A stretch of 45,771 bases of DNA from Streptomyces bohaiensis (lineage in GTDB: Bacteria > Actinomycetota > Actinomycetes > Streptomycetales > Streptomycetaceae), in contig NZ_JAAVJC010000013.1 in NCBI RefSeq assembly GCF_012033785.1, positions 1-45,771 of the forward strand. The letters run 5' to 3'. Of this stretch, positions 11,873 to 20,656 are shown one piece after another; position 1 is the stretch's first letter, and each line of letters begins with the position of its first letter. A program made the translations under genes and the position numbers. The notes beneath the pieces are model-generated. The model was not told the origin of the DNA, made no database searches, and was given only the letters and a program-made list of their open reading frames with translations.

Positions 11873-12219
11873 CCCCCGAGCCAAGCATGCCGGGGGCCGT
11901 TCGCGGGAGAGGGGGCGCGTCGCGGACGTCAGCGCTGTACGCCGTGGCGCGGGTCGGGTGGCGGGCTCGGTTCGGCCCCGAGCGGGACCGCGTGGGGCGG
12001 CGGACCCCACCCGCACGGGGCGGGCGGTGGGGCCACCGGCCCACGACGCGGAGGCGCCCGGCGCCTCGGTCGGCGTCGGGCGGTGGGGTGGGCGCCCCTC
12101 GGACGGCGGGCGCTCCGCCTGCGTGACAGCCGCCGCCTCACCGGAGCCGCCCGCCCCATGCGGCGGGGCCGGTCGGCGCCGTTCGCGAGGCCCGACCGGG
12201 CCCGCGGGGCCGTGCGAGC
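11873..12219. other. 347-base gap between decarboxylase and dps
   Basis: I see no credible gene here. The gap holds one exact CCGCACGGGGCGG copy (12011) set inside a larger imperfect stem (CCCCACCCGC ... GCGGGCGGTGGGG), and a G+C-rich hairpin at 12165-12203 just beyond the dps stop (GGGGCCGGTCGG pairing with CCGACCGGGCCC, one bulge) that is a reasonable dps terminator. The decarboxylase promoter must lie toward 11873-11990, but I cannot point to a convincing -35/-10 pair. Confidence 0.5.
12011..12023 (+). repeat. CCGCACGGGGCGG element, copy 4
   Basis: Exact copy in the middle of the dps/decarboxylase gap, enclosed by CCCCACC and GGTGGGG, which lengthen the possible stem. Confidence 0.7.
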
Positions 12220-12693
12220 TCAGCCGACGTTCTCGGCCTGGAACATCCAGTGGTGCTTCTCGAGGTCGCCGGTCACCTGGATGAAGATGTCCTCCGTGAC
12301 GCTGTCCACCTCACCGGTGGCCGCCATGCGCTCACGCATCCGGGCCACGACGCTGGAGAGCGCCGCGACCAGGGTGGCGACGGCGTCGGTGTCGCGCTGC
12401 CACCCTTCCGCGGTGGTGGCGATCCCGGTGTGGCTCGCCACGGTGCCGACACGGCCGTCCGGGGAGATCCCGAGGGCGGAGGCCCGCTCGGCGACGACGT
12501 CCGAGTAGGCACGCGCACTGTCCACCACCTCGTCCAGCTGCAGGTGGATGGAGCGGAATCGCGGCCCCACGACGTTCCAGTGCGTCTGCTTGGCCACGAG
12601 GGAGAGATCCACCAGGTCGACCAGGGCGCCTTGCAGGGCCTCCCCCACGACCTTCAGGGTTGCGTCGGGCAGTGTGCTCTTCACCGTGTACAT
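12220..12693 (-). CDS. Dps-family ferritin-like DNA protection protein
   Basis: A 157-residue Dps/miniferritin: a dodecameric shell that oxidises and stores iron and protects the nucleoid under stress. The family signature KQTHWNVVGPRFRSIHLQLDE (from ~K35) carries the ferroxidase His, the second His, and the Asp/Glu pair at the dimer interface. The C-terminal helix has DLEKHHWMFQAENVG. The length is typical and there is no long basic tail, so DNA binding may be weak or absent. The start is ATG at 12693. It lies 207 bases downstream of the broken thioesterase gene and probably has its own promoter. Confidence 0.95.
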   Translation of the reverse strand: MYTVKSTLPDATLKVVGEALQGALVDLVDLSLVAKQTHWNVVGPRFRSIHLQLDEVVDSARAYSDVVAERASALGISPDGRVGTVASHTGIATTAEGWQRDTDAVATLVAALSSVVARMRERMAATGEVDSVTEDIFIQVTGDLEKHHWMFQAENVG

Positions 12694-12900
12694 AAGGCGT
12701 CCACTTTCTGCCGGTTCGGGGCTTTTCGGTCACGATACTCCCGGCGGCGGGGCCACGCCCTGCCGACGGAGAGCCGCTACCGGGGCGGCGGTGGGGGACG
12801 ACGCTGCGCCCCGCGCCGCGCGGCTGCCGGTCGTTGTGCTCCGCCCGGCCGCCGCGAGCCGCGAGGCCCGGGCAGAAGAGGTCGGGCAGAAGGGGCCTGG

Positions 12901-13790
12901 TCAGCCGGCGGCAGCGCGGGGCATCCGTGCCGGCCGCCGCGCCTGGGCGACGAGGCGCCCGGCGGAGTCCCAGACCTCCGCGGCCTCCTCCAGGAAGCCA
13001 CCCGCGGGATTCCGGGTGACCGCCACGACGCACAGCGGCCCCGCGGCGGGGCGCGCCCGGACGTGCGTGGCCAACTCCACGGTCCGCGTCCAGCCCGTCA
13101 CCCCGAGGCCGAAGGCCGCCGGCGGCATGGCGTCACCGACCGGCAGCAGCGCCGGCGGGTCGGGATCGCGACCATCCGCGAAGACGAACCAGCCCGCCGT
13201 CCGGCCGCGTGCCGAGGGCCGGCCCGTCGCCCGGCCGACCGACTCGGGGTCGAGCCGCGAGGCCAGGCGCGCCACGATCGCGTGTTGCCGAGAGCTGTCG
13301 CGCCAGCCGCCGGGTCCAGCGCGAGGCACCGCTCGCAGGAGGGCGACGGCCGGTGGGGGCGCAGTGGTCACGATGTGGTCGGTGAGAGCGTCGAGGTGGC
13401 CGTAGGTGGCCGCCTGCGGAGCCGCTCGACGACGACGCCGTCGGCGCCCCGCTGGTGGAGGGAGACCACGCCCGTGGAGAGTGTCCGCCCCGTGCGCAGC
13501 ACCGTGGCGCGCGGGGCCGCCGACCCGGGAGCGGGGGGCGGAGAGGTGGTGGGAGGCGGTCGCCGTGAAGGGGTGGGGACGGGGCAGGGTCAGCGCCGGC
13601 GCGCGCCCCAGGATCGCCTTCAGGTAGCCGCCGTTGACGGCTCCGAGGACGGACCGTCGGCGGAGATCGTGGCGTCGAATCCACCGTCGCCACGCGGCAC
13701 CAGCGCGGCGTCGCGGTCGAACTCGTGCTCGGGGGCGGGGGCGGCTCCGGGCTCGCCGGTCGCCGGTGCCCGGAAGGCGCTGTGGACCAT
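12901..13790 (-). pseudogene. acyl-CoA thioesterase-like gene (TesB hot-dog family) with three frameshifts
   Basis: Pieces of one thioesterase lie in order in two alternating reading frames. From ATG 13790 comes MVHSAFRAPATGEPG through EFDRDAALVPRGDGGFDATISAD. Near 13655 one base is missing (SADW expected) and the frame moves to SVLGAVNGGYLKAILGRA and TATASHHLSAP. At the six-G run 13533-13538 one extra base moves the frame to ATVLRTGRTLSTGVVSL and GADGVVVERLR. Near 13415 a third shift returns it to ATYGHLDALTDHIVTTA and the rest (WTRTVELATHVRARPAAG, NPAGGFLEEAAEVWDSAG). Undoing the three indels gives a complete double hot-dog protein of ~295 residues. Real decay or sequencing error are both possible. 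The final 156 codons could still be translated as an isolated half-protein. Confidence 0.8.
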
Positions 13791-13863
13791 GCGCGGGAAG
13801 CTATCGCGCGATGCCACCGACCGGCAGCAGCTCGCCGCCTCCGCCGCCCGACCTCCCGCGGTA

Positions 13864-13889
13864 CCTCACGGGGCGGCCGCACGGGGCGC
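13864..13889 (+). repeat. two adjoining element variants overlapping the sseB-like 3' end
   Basis: CCTCACGGGGCGG (13864-13876) and CCGCACGGGGCGC (13877-13889) abut head to tail, each one base from consensus. They span the stop codon and encode the final Ala-Pro-Arg-Ala-Ala-Ala-Pro of the SseB-like protein. Confidence 0.6.
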
Positions 13890-14597
13890 GTCGCGGTCGT
13901 AGAACGGCGCAGAGGCGGAACGGAGCCAGAGCGCGACCGGGTCGTAGGGGTCGGCCATGTCCACCCCCGCGACGGTGACGCCGGGGGGAAGCAGCGGCAC
14001 CGCGCGGCCCACCAGCGGCAGGATCGAGGCGCCTGCCGAGGTGACGGAGACGTCCGACTCGATCCCCACCGCCAGATGGGCCTCCCCGACGGCGGGGTGC
14101 ACCCAGGCGCGCCACAGGCGGCGCAGTCCGGGGACGTGTGCGGCGTCGGCGGCCAACCGCCGGCAGAAGTCGGCGAGGGGGACGGCGGGCTCCGTCAGCC
14201 GGAGCGGGCCGGCCGGGAGCCGGTCGATGCCCTCCGCGATCCGCCGCAGGTCGAGCCAGGGAATGCCCATCCCGCCGTCGGGTTCGTGGGCGTCGAGCCA
14301 CAGTCCGCACCGGTCGCGGTAGAGGGCGGCCGCCACGGACCGGCAGGGCAGGACGAGATGGGCGCGCCCCCACTGCGCGGCGGTCAGCCGCTCGTGGGAG
14401 GTGAACCCCGGGGCGTAGGCGTGGCCGTCGACCTCCATCAGGCCGAAGCGCGCGTCCTCGTCGTCCGGGGAACCCTCCCACAGCGGCATGAGGACCTCCT
14501 GGCGGGTCAGTGCCGCGAGCAGTTCCTCGTACGCCCCGAGGCGGTCGGGTCCCGTCACCCGGGTCCGCAGTTCGGCAGCGGTGGGGCCCGCGCTCAT
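13866..14597 (-). CDS. SseB-domain protein (first of two)
   Basis: A 243-residue protein with an N-terminal SseB-type domain (AYEELLAALTRQEVLMPLWEG, VDGHAYAPGFTSHERLTA) and a C-terminal SseB_C-like part (VGEAHLAVGIESDV, PPGVTVAGVDMADPYDP, WLRSASAPFYDRD). Overexpressed SseB raises serine sensitivity in E. coli; its molecular role is unsettled. Its position beside the riboswitch-controlled glycine cleavage genes and the serine deaminase fits a part in serine/glycine balance (inference). The start is ATG at 14597, with GGAGG about 10 bases upstream. The last seven residues are encoded by copies of the dispersed element, so the original C-terminus may have ended slightly earlier. Confidence 0.8.
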   Translation of the reverse strand: MSAGPTAAELRTRVTGPDRLGAYEELLAALTRQEVLMPLWEGSPDDEDARFGLMEVDGHAYAPGFTSHERLTAAQWGRAHLVLPCRSVAAALYRDRCGLWLDAHEPDGGMGIPWLDLRRIAEGIDRLPAGPLRLTEPAVPLADFCRRLAADAAHVPGLRRLWRAWVHPAVGEAHLAVGIESDVSVTSAGASILPLVGRAVPLLPPGVTVAGVDMADPYDPVALWLRSASAPFYDRDAPRAAAP

Positions 14598-14763
14598 CCT
14601 CGGCACGCCTCCTTGTCGTCCGTCCGTGTGCCCGGCGCGCGCGGGACGCACTCGCCGGGCCCATCCAAGCAGGGGGACGGTGGGTGCCGACACCCCGCCG
14701 CGCCGCAGCGCCGGGAGGCGTGCGAGGGCGGCACGGGGGCGCCCGGTGCCCGGCGTCGCGGCG

Positions 14764-14776
14764 CCGCACGGGGCGG
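14764..14776 (+). repeat. CCGCACGGGGCGG element, copy 5
   Basis: Exact copy between the two SseB-like genes. Its final CGG is also the start of the heptamer array. Confidence 0.7.
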
Positions 14777-14815
14777 TCCGCGGTCTACGGTCTGCGGTCT
14801 GCGGTCTGCGGTCTA
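14774..14815 (+). repeat. six-unit heptamer tandem repeat CGGTCTG
   Basis: Units in order: CGGTCCG, CGGTCTA, CGGTCTG three times, CGGTCTA. The array begins inside an element copy and ends exactly on the TAG stop of the second SseB-like gene, which is read from the last unit. Heptamer units shift the frame, so a copy-number change would not extend the protein but would alter the 3' untranslated region. Confidence 0.85.
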
Positions 14816-15604
14816 AAGTCCCGCCCCGCCGTCGGCCGCGTACTGGTCCTCGCGACGGTGGAACGGGCTGATGCAGGTGCGCAGCCAGTCGATCAGCGGG
14901 TCCTCCGCCGCGTCCATCAGCAGCAACTGCACCGGCCATGGCACGGGGTGCAGCGCCAGCGCCCGGCCGAGCGCCTGCTGGAGCTCCGCGTGGGTGTGGT
15001 GCTCGATGGCGTCCACCTCGATCCCCACGCACAGCGACGGAGCGCCGCCCTCCGCGCTGGTCAGACCGCGGCGTGCTGTCCGCACGTAGCCCAGCACGGC
15101 CAGTTCGCCGGCGACGGAGCCGAGGAAGTCCACCGGCTCCTGCTGCCAGTCGGGCTCGAAGAGCCGCATGCGGGCGCCGCGGGGCCGCCCCGTGCCGAGC
15201 CCGTCGAGTTCCACGCGGCAGATCTCCGCTACGGCGGGCGCCGGCACGGGGGCGCCGATGGTGCCGCCCGGGTTGACGACGACGCCCACCTGCGGCGGCA
15301 GGCCGCGGGCGAACTCCTGGCCCGGGGCGACGGCGAACGAGAGGTGCGAACCGGCAGCGGTGTGGAACTCGGTGACGGAGCTGAAGACCGGCACGTACAC
15401 GCCGCCTTCGATCTCCAGGGTGGGCAGGTCCAGGTTGCGGCTCTGCGGGCCGCCGCCCTCAGGCAGCGGCACCCACAGCGAGCTGCGTGCCAGCACCTCG
15501 ATCAGCCGCGGCCCGGCCTCGGGGTCGCCCACCGCCGCCTGCAGCGCCTCCTCCAGCTCGTTGGCCGGCCATGTTCCGCCCGGTGCGGGCCCAGTTCCGC
15601 TCAT
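14813..15604 (-). CDS. SseB-domain protein (second of two)
   Basis: A 263-residue paralogue of the downstream SseB-like protein: ANELEEALQAAVGDPEAGPR, EVLARSSLWVPLPEG, GVYVPVFSSVTEFHTAAG and the C-terminal PSLCVGIEVDAIEHH, WPVQLLLMDAAEDPLIDWL, CISPFHRREDQY. Both proteins end with the same WLRT/S-x-x-x-PF pattern. The start is ATG at 15604; there is no clear Shine-Dalgarno. The hexamer TAGGGT lies 9-14 bases upstream on the minus strand and could be a -10 giving a very short leader. The gene is divergent from the glycine riboswitch, with ~190 bases between them. Confidence 0.82.
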   Translation of the reverse strand: MSGTGPAPGGTWPANELEEALQAAVGDPEAGPRLIEVLARSSLWVPLPEGGGPQSRNLDLPTLEIEGGVYVPVFSSVTEFHTAAGSHLSFAVAPGQEFARGLPPQVGVVVNPGGTIGAPVPAPAVAEICRVELDGLGTGRPRGARMRLFEPDWQQEPVDFLGSVAGELAVLGYVRTARRGLTSAEGGAPSLCVGIEVDAIEHHTHAELQQALGRALALHPVPWPVQLLLMDAAEDPLIDWLRTCISPFHRREDQYAADGGAGL

Positions 15605-15679
15605 GGACGCTGACCCTAATGCAGTGCACGGGGCGGTCGGCCACGGACCGGGCGCCGCAGCGCACGGGCCCGCAGCCGC

Positions 15680-15704
15680 GCACGGCGCGGGGCCCGCGCC
15701 GTGC
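15680..15704. repeat. 25-base perfect palindrome
   Basis: GCACGGCGCGGG and CCCGCGCCGTGC are exact complements about a single central G. Flanking GCACGGG (15662) and GTGCGGGCCCCG extend imperfect symmetry. It sits in the divergent gap between sseB-like and gcvT, upstream of the riboswitch, and could be an operator or a structured leader. It starts with GCACGG, the same core as the dispersed element. Confidence 0.65.
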
Positions 15705-15791
15705 GGGCCCCGTCCGGAGCTGCGGCGGGTCAACGGGGCCGACCGGACGCCGCGTGCGATGATGGGCCGACAATCACACACTGGCCGTTCG

Positions 15792-15986
15792 ACCGCGCGC
15801 GGGAGAGCCCCCGGTACACGGGGCGCCGAAGGAGCAAGTCCTCCCTTGAATCTCTCAGGCCCACCTACCGCGCGTGGAAGGCAGATCTGAAAAGCGGGCC
15901 GTGCCGCACGGCCCCACCGACGGTGCAAGCCGCCCTCGAACGGGCAGGCGAACCTCTCAGGTGCCGATGACAGATGGGGAGGGCGC
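15792..15986 (+). ncRNA. tandem glycine riboswitch (gcvT motif)
   Basis: The first aptamer is clear: GCGGGAGAGC, then GCGCCGAAGGAGCAAG, then TTGAATCTCTCAGGC, which pairs back with the GAGAG, and the purine-rich segment ending TCTGAAAAG. The second follows after that linker: GACGGTGCAAGCC, GAACCTCTCAGGTGCCGATG, ACAGATGGGGAGG. The second aptamer's 5' half is G+C-rich and lacks the obvious GAGAG seen in the first. These RNAs bind glycine, usually cooperatively, and switch on glycine cleavage genes when glycine is plentiful. It precedes the gcvT ATG by 56 bases. I see no strong terminator stem between aptamer and start, so control may be at translation initiation. Confidence 0.93.
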
Positions 15987-16041
15987 GCCCGCACGGGTGC
16001 GTCCCGCGCACCGTCACCGTCCACACCCCGGGAGCCAGCAG

Positions 16042-17205
16042 ATGACCGTCCCTCCGTCCGCTCCGGACACCTCCGACACGCCCGCCGCTCCGCGCACCAC
16101 CGCGCTCGACGCCACCCACCGGGCGCTCGGTGCCGCCATGACCGACTTCGCGGGCTGGGAGATGCCGCTGCGGTACGGGAGCGAGCGCGAGGAGCACCGC
16201 GCGGTGCGGGAAGCGGCCGGCCTCTTCGACCTGTCGCACATGGGCGAGATCACCGTCACCGGCCCGGCGGCGGGTGAGCTGCTGGACTTCGCCCTGGTCG
16301 GCCACCTCTCCGCGGTGCGGACGGGGCGGGCGCGCTACACCATGATCTGCGACGCCGACGGCGGGATCATGGACGACCTGATCGTCTACCGGCTCGCCGA
16401 GCAGGAGTACGTCGTCGTCGCCAACGCGTCCAACGCCCAGGCGGTGCTGGACGCGCTGCGGGAGCGGCAGGCCGGGTTCGACGCGGAGGTGCGGGACGAC
16501 CGCGACGCCTACGCGCTGCTGGCCGTGCAGGGCCCGGCGGCGGCGGGCATTCTCGCCCGAGTGACCGACGCCGACCTGGACGGCCTGAAGTACTACGCCG
16601 GGCTGCCGGGCACCGTCGCCGGTGTCGAGGCGCTGATCGCCCGCACCGGGTACACCGGGGAGGACGGCTTCGAGCTCTTCGTCGCGCCCGGCGACGCCGC
16701 GGCGCTGTGGACGGCGCTGACCGCTGCCGGCGCCGCCGACGGCCTGGTGCCGTGCGGGCTCTCCTGCCGCGACACGCTGCGGCTGGAGGCCGGTATGCCG
16801 TTGTACGGCCACGAGCTGACCCGGGACACCACGCCCTTCGACGCCGGCCTGGGGCGGGTCGTGAAGTTCGAGAAGCCCGGTGACTTCGTGGGCCGCACCG
16901 CTCTGGAGGCGGCCGCGCGTCGCGCGGAGGAGTCCGCGCCCCGGGTGCTGGTCGGTCTGGTGGCCGAGGGGCGGCGGGTGCCGCGTGCGGGGTACCGGGT
17001 CGTGTCCGCCGACGGCGCCACGATCGGCACCGTCACCTCCGGCGCCCCCTCCCCCACGCTGGGCCGCCCCATCGCCATGGCGTTCGTGGACGGCGCGTTC
17101 GCCGCTCCGGCCACCGCCGAGGAGTCCGGGGTCGGGGTCGACATCCGCGGCGCTCGGGAGAGCCACCAGGTCGTTGCCCTACCGTTCTACAAGCGGGCGC
17201 GCTGA
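16042..17205 (+). CDS. gcvT: glycine cleavage system T protein (aminomethyltransferase)
   Basis: A 387-residue tetrahydrofolate-dependent aminomethyltransferase. It takes the aminomethyl group from H-protein lipoate, releasing ammonia and 5,10-methylene-THF. Family segments are present: [87 protein letters not shown] and [13 protein letters not shown]. The start is ATG at 16042 with GGGAG nearby; a longer frame upstream reads through the riboswitch and is not used. gcvH follows after 98 bases. The P-protein gene (gcvP) is not in this window, as is common when it lies elsewhere on the chromosome. Confidence 0.97.
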   Translation: MTVPPSAPDTSDTPAAPRTTALDATHRALGAAMTDFAGWEMPLRYGSEREEHRAVREAAGLFDLSHMGEITVTGPAAGELLDFALVGHLSAVRTGRARYTMICDADGGIMDDLIVYRLAEQEYVVVANASNAQAVLDALRERQAGFDAEVRDDRDAYALLAVQGPAAAGILARVTDADLDGLKYYAGLPGTVAGVEALIARTGYTGEDGFELFVAPGDAAALWTALTAAGAADGLVPCGLSCRDTLRLEAGMPLYGHELTRDTTPFDAGLGRVVKFEKPGDFVGRTALEAAARRAEESAPRVLVGLVAEGRRVPRAGYRVVSADGATIGTVTSGAPSPTLGRPIAMAFVDGAFAAPATAEESGVGVDIRGARESHQVVALPFYKRAR

Positions 17206-17303
17206 TCCGTCCGCGTCGCGCCGACCCGCCTGCGGGCACGGGCCGCGTCCACCTGCCAAGACCGCACGACCTCGCACCACCTCAACCCGGGAGAATCCAC
17301 GCC

Positions 17304-17681
17304 ATGAGCAACCCCCAGCAGCTGCGCTACAGCAAGGAGCACGAGTGGCTGTCGCCGGCCACCGACGGTGTCGCGACGGTCGGCATCACCGCGCATGCCG
17401 CGGACGCGCTGGGCGACGTGGTGTACGTCGAGCTGCCCGCCGTCGGTGCCGCGGTGACCGCCGGTGAGACCTGCGGCGAGCTGGAGTCGACCAAGTCCGT
17501 CAGCGACCTCTACTCCCCCGTCACGGGTGAGATCACCGAGGTCAACCAGGACGTCGTGGACGACCCCGCGCTGGTGAACTCCGCCCCGTTCGAGGGTGGC
17601 TGGCTGTTCAAGGTGCGGCTGGACTCCGAGCCGGCGGACCTGCTGTCGGCCGACGAGTACACCGCGTTCACCGCGGGCTGA
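17304..17681 (+). CDS. gcvH: glycine cleavage system H protein
   Basis: A 125-residue lipoyl carrier protein that shuttles the aminomethyl group between P, T and L proteins. The lipoylated lysine is K64 in [14 protein letters not shown]. The start of the fold ([12 protein letters not shown]) and the downstream [14 protein letters not shown] are canonical, and the length is standard. The start is ATG at 17304 after CCGGGAGAATCC. It is probably co-transcribed with gcvT under the glycine riboswitch. The strong hairpin immediately after its stop may reduce read-through into glyA. Confidence 0.97.
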   Translation: MSNPQQLRYSKEHEWLSPATDGVATVGITAHAADALGDVVYVELPAVGAAVTAGETCGELESTKSVSDLYSPVTGEITEVNQDVVDDPALVNSAPFEGGWLFKVRLDSEPADLLSADEYTAFTAG

Positions 17682-17685
17682 CCTC

Positions 17686-17732
17686 GGAGGCGCCGGGGCA
17701 CGGACCGCTCACCGTCCATGCCCCGGCGCTCC
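17686..17732 (+). terminator. hairpin after gcvH
   Basis: A long near-perfect stem (GGAG-GCGCCGGGGCA-C-GGAC pairing with GTCC-A-TGCCCCGGCGC-TCC, one bulge and one mismatch) begins five bases after the gcvH stop and lies 117 bases before glyA. It fits a terminator or partial attenuator separating the riboswitch operon from glyA. Confidence 0.7.
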
Positions 17733-17848
17733 TGCGGTCCCGCCGCTCGCACCGCGTTCCCGCACCACTCCGCCCCGTCCGGCCGTGCCGCCCGCGCCCC
17801 GCGGACAGCAGGCCGCAGCCATCGGCTCAGGAAGGCCAGGAAGGCCCC

Positions 17849-19108
17849 ATGTCTCTTCTCAACAGTTCGCTCCACGAGGTCGACCCGGACGTCGCCGCAG
17901 CGGTCGACGCCGAGTTGCGCCGCCAGCAGTCCACGCTGGAGATGATCGCCTCCGAGAACTTCGCGCCGGTGGCGGCGCTGGAGGCGCAGGGTTCCGTGCT
18001 GACGAACAAGTACGCGGAGGGCTACCCGGGCCGCCGCTACTACGGCGGCTGCGAGCACGTCGACGTCATCGAGACCATCGCTCGGGACCGAGTGAAGGAA
18101 CTGTTCGGCGCCGAGGCGGCGAACGTGCAGCCCCACTCGGGCGCGTCCGCCAACGCGGCCGCGATGTTCGCCCTGATCAAGCCGGGTGACACCATTCTGG
18201 GCCTGGACCTGGCGCACGGCGGTCACCTGACCCACGGCATGAAGATCAACTTCTCCGGCAAGCTCTACAACGTGGTTCCCTACCACGTCGACGAGAAGAC
18301 CGGCCTGGTCGACATGGACGAGGTCGCCCGCCTCGCGCGCGAGCACCGCCCGCAGCTGGTCATCGCGGGCTGGTCGGCCTACCCCCGGCAGCTGGACTTC
18401 GCGGCGTTCCGGCAGATCGCCGACGAGGTCGGCGCACTGCTCATGGTGGACATGGCCCACTTCGCCGGGCTCGTCGCCGCGGGGCTGCACCCCAACCCGG
18501 TGCCCCACGCGGATGTGGTCACCACCACGACCCACAAGACCCTCGGCGGTCCGCGCGGCGGGGTCATCCTCTCCAAGCAGGAGCTGGCCAAGAAGATCAA
18601 CTCCGCGGTCTTCCCCGGCCAGCAGGGCGGACCGCTGGAGCACGTCATCGCCGCCAAGGCCGTCTCGTTCAAGATCGCCGCGAGCGACGAGTTCCGCGAC
18701 CGCCAGCAGCGCACGCTCGACGGTGCGCGGGTTCTCGCCGAGCGGCTGCTGCGCAGCGACGTGACCGAGCACGGCGTCTCGGTGCTCTCCGGCGGCACCG
18801 ATGTCCACCTGGTCCTGGTCGACCTGCGCGACAGCGACCTGGACGGCCAGCAGGCGGAGGACCGCCTCCACGAGGTCGGCATCACCGTCAACCGGAACGC
18901 GGTCCCCAACGACCCGCGGCCGCCGATGGTGACCTCCGGCCTGCGTATCGGCACGCCGGCCCTCGCCACGCGCGGTTTCCAGGCGGACGACTTCCGCGAG
19001 GTCGCCGACATCATCGCCGAGGCGCTGAAGCCGTCGCCCGACACCGCGGCGCTCGCCGCCCGCGTCACGGCGCTTGCCGAGAAGTACCCGCTGTACCCGG
19101 GGCTGTGA
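17849..19108 (+). CDS. glyA: serine hydroxymethyltransferase
   Basis: A 419-residue PLP enzyme interconverting serine plus THF with glycine plus methylene-THF. Motifs: [43 protein letters not shown], the PLP lysine around residue 230 in [14 protein letters not shown], and the C-terminal [14 protein letters not shown]. Length and order are standard. The start is ATG at 17849 with GGAAGG six bases upstream. With glycine cleavage upstream supplying methylene-THF and the serine deaminase downstream removing serine, the locus forms a glycine-to-pyruvate route. Confidence 0.98.
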   Translation: MSLLNSSLHEVDPDVAAAVDAELRRQQSTLEMIASENFAPVAALEAQGSVLTNKYAEGYPGRRYYGGCEHVDVIETIARDRVKELFGAEAANVQPHSGASANAAAMFALIKPGDTILGLDLAHGGHLTHGMKINFSGKLYNVVPYHVDEKTGLVDMDEVARLAREHRPQLVIAGWSAYPRQLDFAAFRQIADEVGALLMVDMAHFAGLVAAGLHPNPVPHADVVTTTTHKTLGGPRGGVILSKQELAKKINSAVFPGQQGGPLEHVIAAKAVSFKIAASDEFRDRQQRTLDGARVLAERLLRSDVTEHGVSVLSGGTDVHLVLVDLRDSDLDGQQAEDRLHEVGITVNRNAVPNDPRPPMVTSGLRIGTPALATRGFQADDFREVADIIAEALKPSPDTAALAARVTALAEKYPLYPGL

Positions 19109-19143
19109 CCCCGTGACCCCACGGCCGCCGCGCCTCGGTGCGG

Positions 19144-19220
19144 CGGCCGCACGGGGCGGCCGGAGCGCCGCCCCGTGGCGCGGGCACGGGGCGCGACCCG
19201 CCCCTCGCCCGCCCCGTGCG
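19144..19220. repeat. cluster of four element copies between glyA and sdaA
   Basis: The first copy (19147-19159) is exact and sits in a perfect 7-bp stem, CGGCCGC-ACGGG-GCGGCCG (19144-19162). Variants follow on alternating strands: CCGCCCCGTGGCG (19168), GGGCACGGGGCGC (19182) and CCGCCCCGTGCG (19209). This is the densest group in the window, and the alternating orientation allows several competing hairpins. Confidence 0.7.
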
Positions 19221-19273
19221 ACGTCCGCTCCACCCGGGCGGCACATCACGAGCAGACAAGGAAGTCCGCCACC

Positions 19274-20656
19274 GTGGCCCTCTCCGCTTTCGATCTCTTC
19301 TCCATCGGCATCGGCCCCTCCAGCTCGCACACCGTCGGCCCCATGCGGGCGGCGCGCATGTTCGCCCACCGGCTGAAGAAGGAGGGCGCGCTCGCCTCGA
19401 CGGCGTCCCTGCGGGCGGAGCTGTTCGGCTCGCTCGGCGCTACCGGCCACGGCCACGGCACCCCCAAGGCCGTGCTGCTGGGCCTGGAAGGGCACGCCCC
19501 CGACACGGTGGACGTGGACACCGCCGACGCCGAGGTGGACCGGATCCGGGAACAGCGGCGGCTGCGGCTGCTGGGGACGGCCATAGGCGACAGCCACACC
19601 GTGGCGTTCGACCCCGCGACGGACCTGGTGCTGCACCGGCGCCGGTCGCTGCCGTACCACGCCAACGGGATGACGCTCTGCGCCTACGACCGCGAGCGCC
19701 GGCCGCTGCTGGAGAAGACCTACTACTCGGTGGGCGGCGGTTTCGTCGTCGACGAGGACGCCGTCGGCGAGGACCGCATCAAGCTCGACGACACCCAGCT
19801 GCGCCACCCCTTCCGCACCGGCGACGAGCTGCTGCGGCTGACCCGCGAGACGGGGCTGTCGGTGTCGGCGCTGATGCTGGAGAACGAACTGGCCTGGCGC
19901 AGCGAGGCGGAGATCCGGGCGGGGCTGCTGGAGATCTGGGGCGTCATGGAGGCGTGCGTGGCGCGCGGTCTGACGCGGGAGGGCATCCTTCCCGGCGGGC
20001 TGAAGGTGCGGCGACGCGCGGCGCAGACGGCACGGCAGTTGCGCGCCGAGGGCCAGCGCGCGGAGCACACCATGGAGTGGGTGACGCTCTACGCGATGGC
20101 GGTCAACGAGGAGAACGCGGCCGGCGGCCGCGTGGTGACCGCGCCCACCAACGGGGCGGCCGGCATCATCCCGGCGGTGCTGCACTACTACACCCGGTTC
20201 GTGCCCGGCGCGGACGACGACGGCGTGGTGCGGTTCCTGCTGGCGGCGAGCGCCATCGGCATGCTGTTCAAGGAGAACGCGTCGATCTCGGGTGCGGAGG
20301 TCGGCTGCCAGGGCGAGGTCGGGTCGGCCTGCTCGATGGCCGCGGGCGGGCTGGCGGAGGTGCTGGGCGCGACGGCCGAGCAGATGGAGAACGCCGCGGA
20401 GATCGGCATCGAGCACAACCTGGGACTGACCTGCGACCCGGTGGGCGGCCTGGTGCAGATCCCCTGCATCGAGCGCAACGGCATGGCCGCCGTCAAGGCC
20501 GTCACCGCGGCGCGCATGTCGCTGCGCGGCGACGGACGCCACCACGTCTCGCTGGACAAGGCGATCAAGACGATGAAGGAGACGGGGGCGGACATGAAGG
20601 TGAAGTACAAGGAGACGGCCCGGGGCGGGCTCGCGGTCAACGTCATCGAGTGCTGA
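19274..20656 (+). CDS. sdaA: L-serine ammonia-lyase, iron-sulfur-dependent, single chain
   Basis: A 460-residue one-chain serine deaminase converting L-serine to pyruvate and ammonia through a [4Fe-4S] cluster. The N-terminal beta domain starts [22 protein letters not shown]. Catalytic-domain motifs include [17 protein letters not shown], Cys-containing [18 protein letters not shown] and [19 protein letters not shown], which together supply the cluster cysteines. The start is GTG at 19274, nine bases after AAGGAAG; a longer ATG-initiated frame at 19175 is Arg/Pro-rich and runs through the repeat cluster. Downstream of glyA on the same strand, it probably disposes of serine made from glycine. 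Confidence 0.95.
   Translation: MALSAFDLFSIGIGPSSSHTVGPMRAARMFAHRLKKEGALASTASLRAELFGSLGATGHGHGTPKAVLLGLEGHAPDTVDVDTADAEVDRIREQRRLRLLGTAIGDSHTVAFDPATDLVLHRRRSLPYHANGMTLCAYDRERRPLLEKTYYSVGGGFVVDEDAVGEDRIKLDDTQLRHPFRTGDELLRLTRETGLSVSALMLENELAWRSEAEIRAGLLEIWGVMEACVARGLTREGILPGGLKVRRRAAQTARQLRAEGQRAEHTMEWVTLYAMAVNEENAAGGRVVTAPTNGAAGIIPAVLHYYTRFVPGADDDGVVRFLLAASAIGMLFKENASISGAEVGCQGEVGSACSMAAGGLAEVLGATAEQMENAAEIGIEHNLGLTCDPVGGLVQIPCIERNGMAAVKAVTAARMSLRGDGRHHVSLDKAIKTMKETGADMKVKYKETARGGLAVNVIEC

Noticed and set aside
14774-14815. CRISPR-like repetition
   Set aside because: Seven-base units without spacers; a simple tandem repeat.
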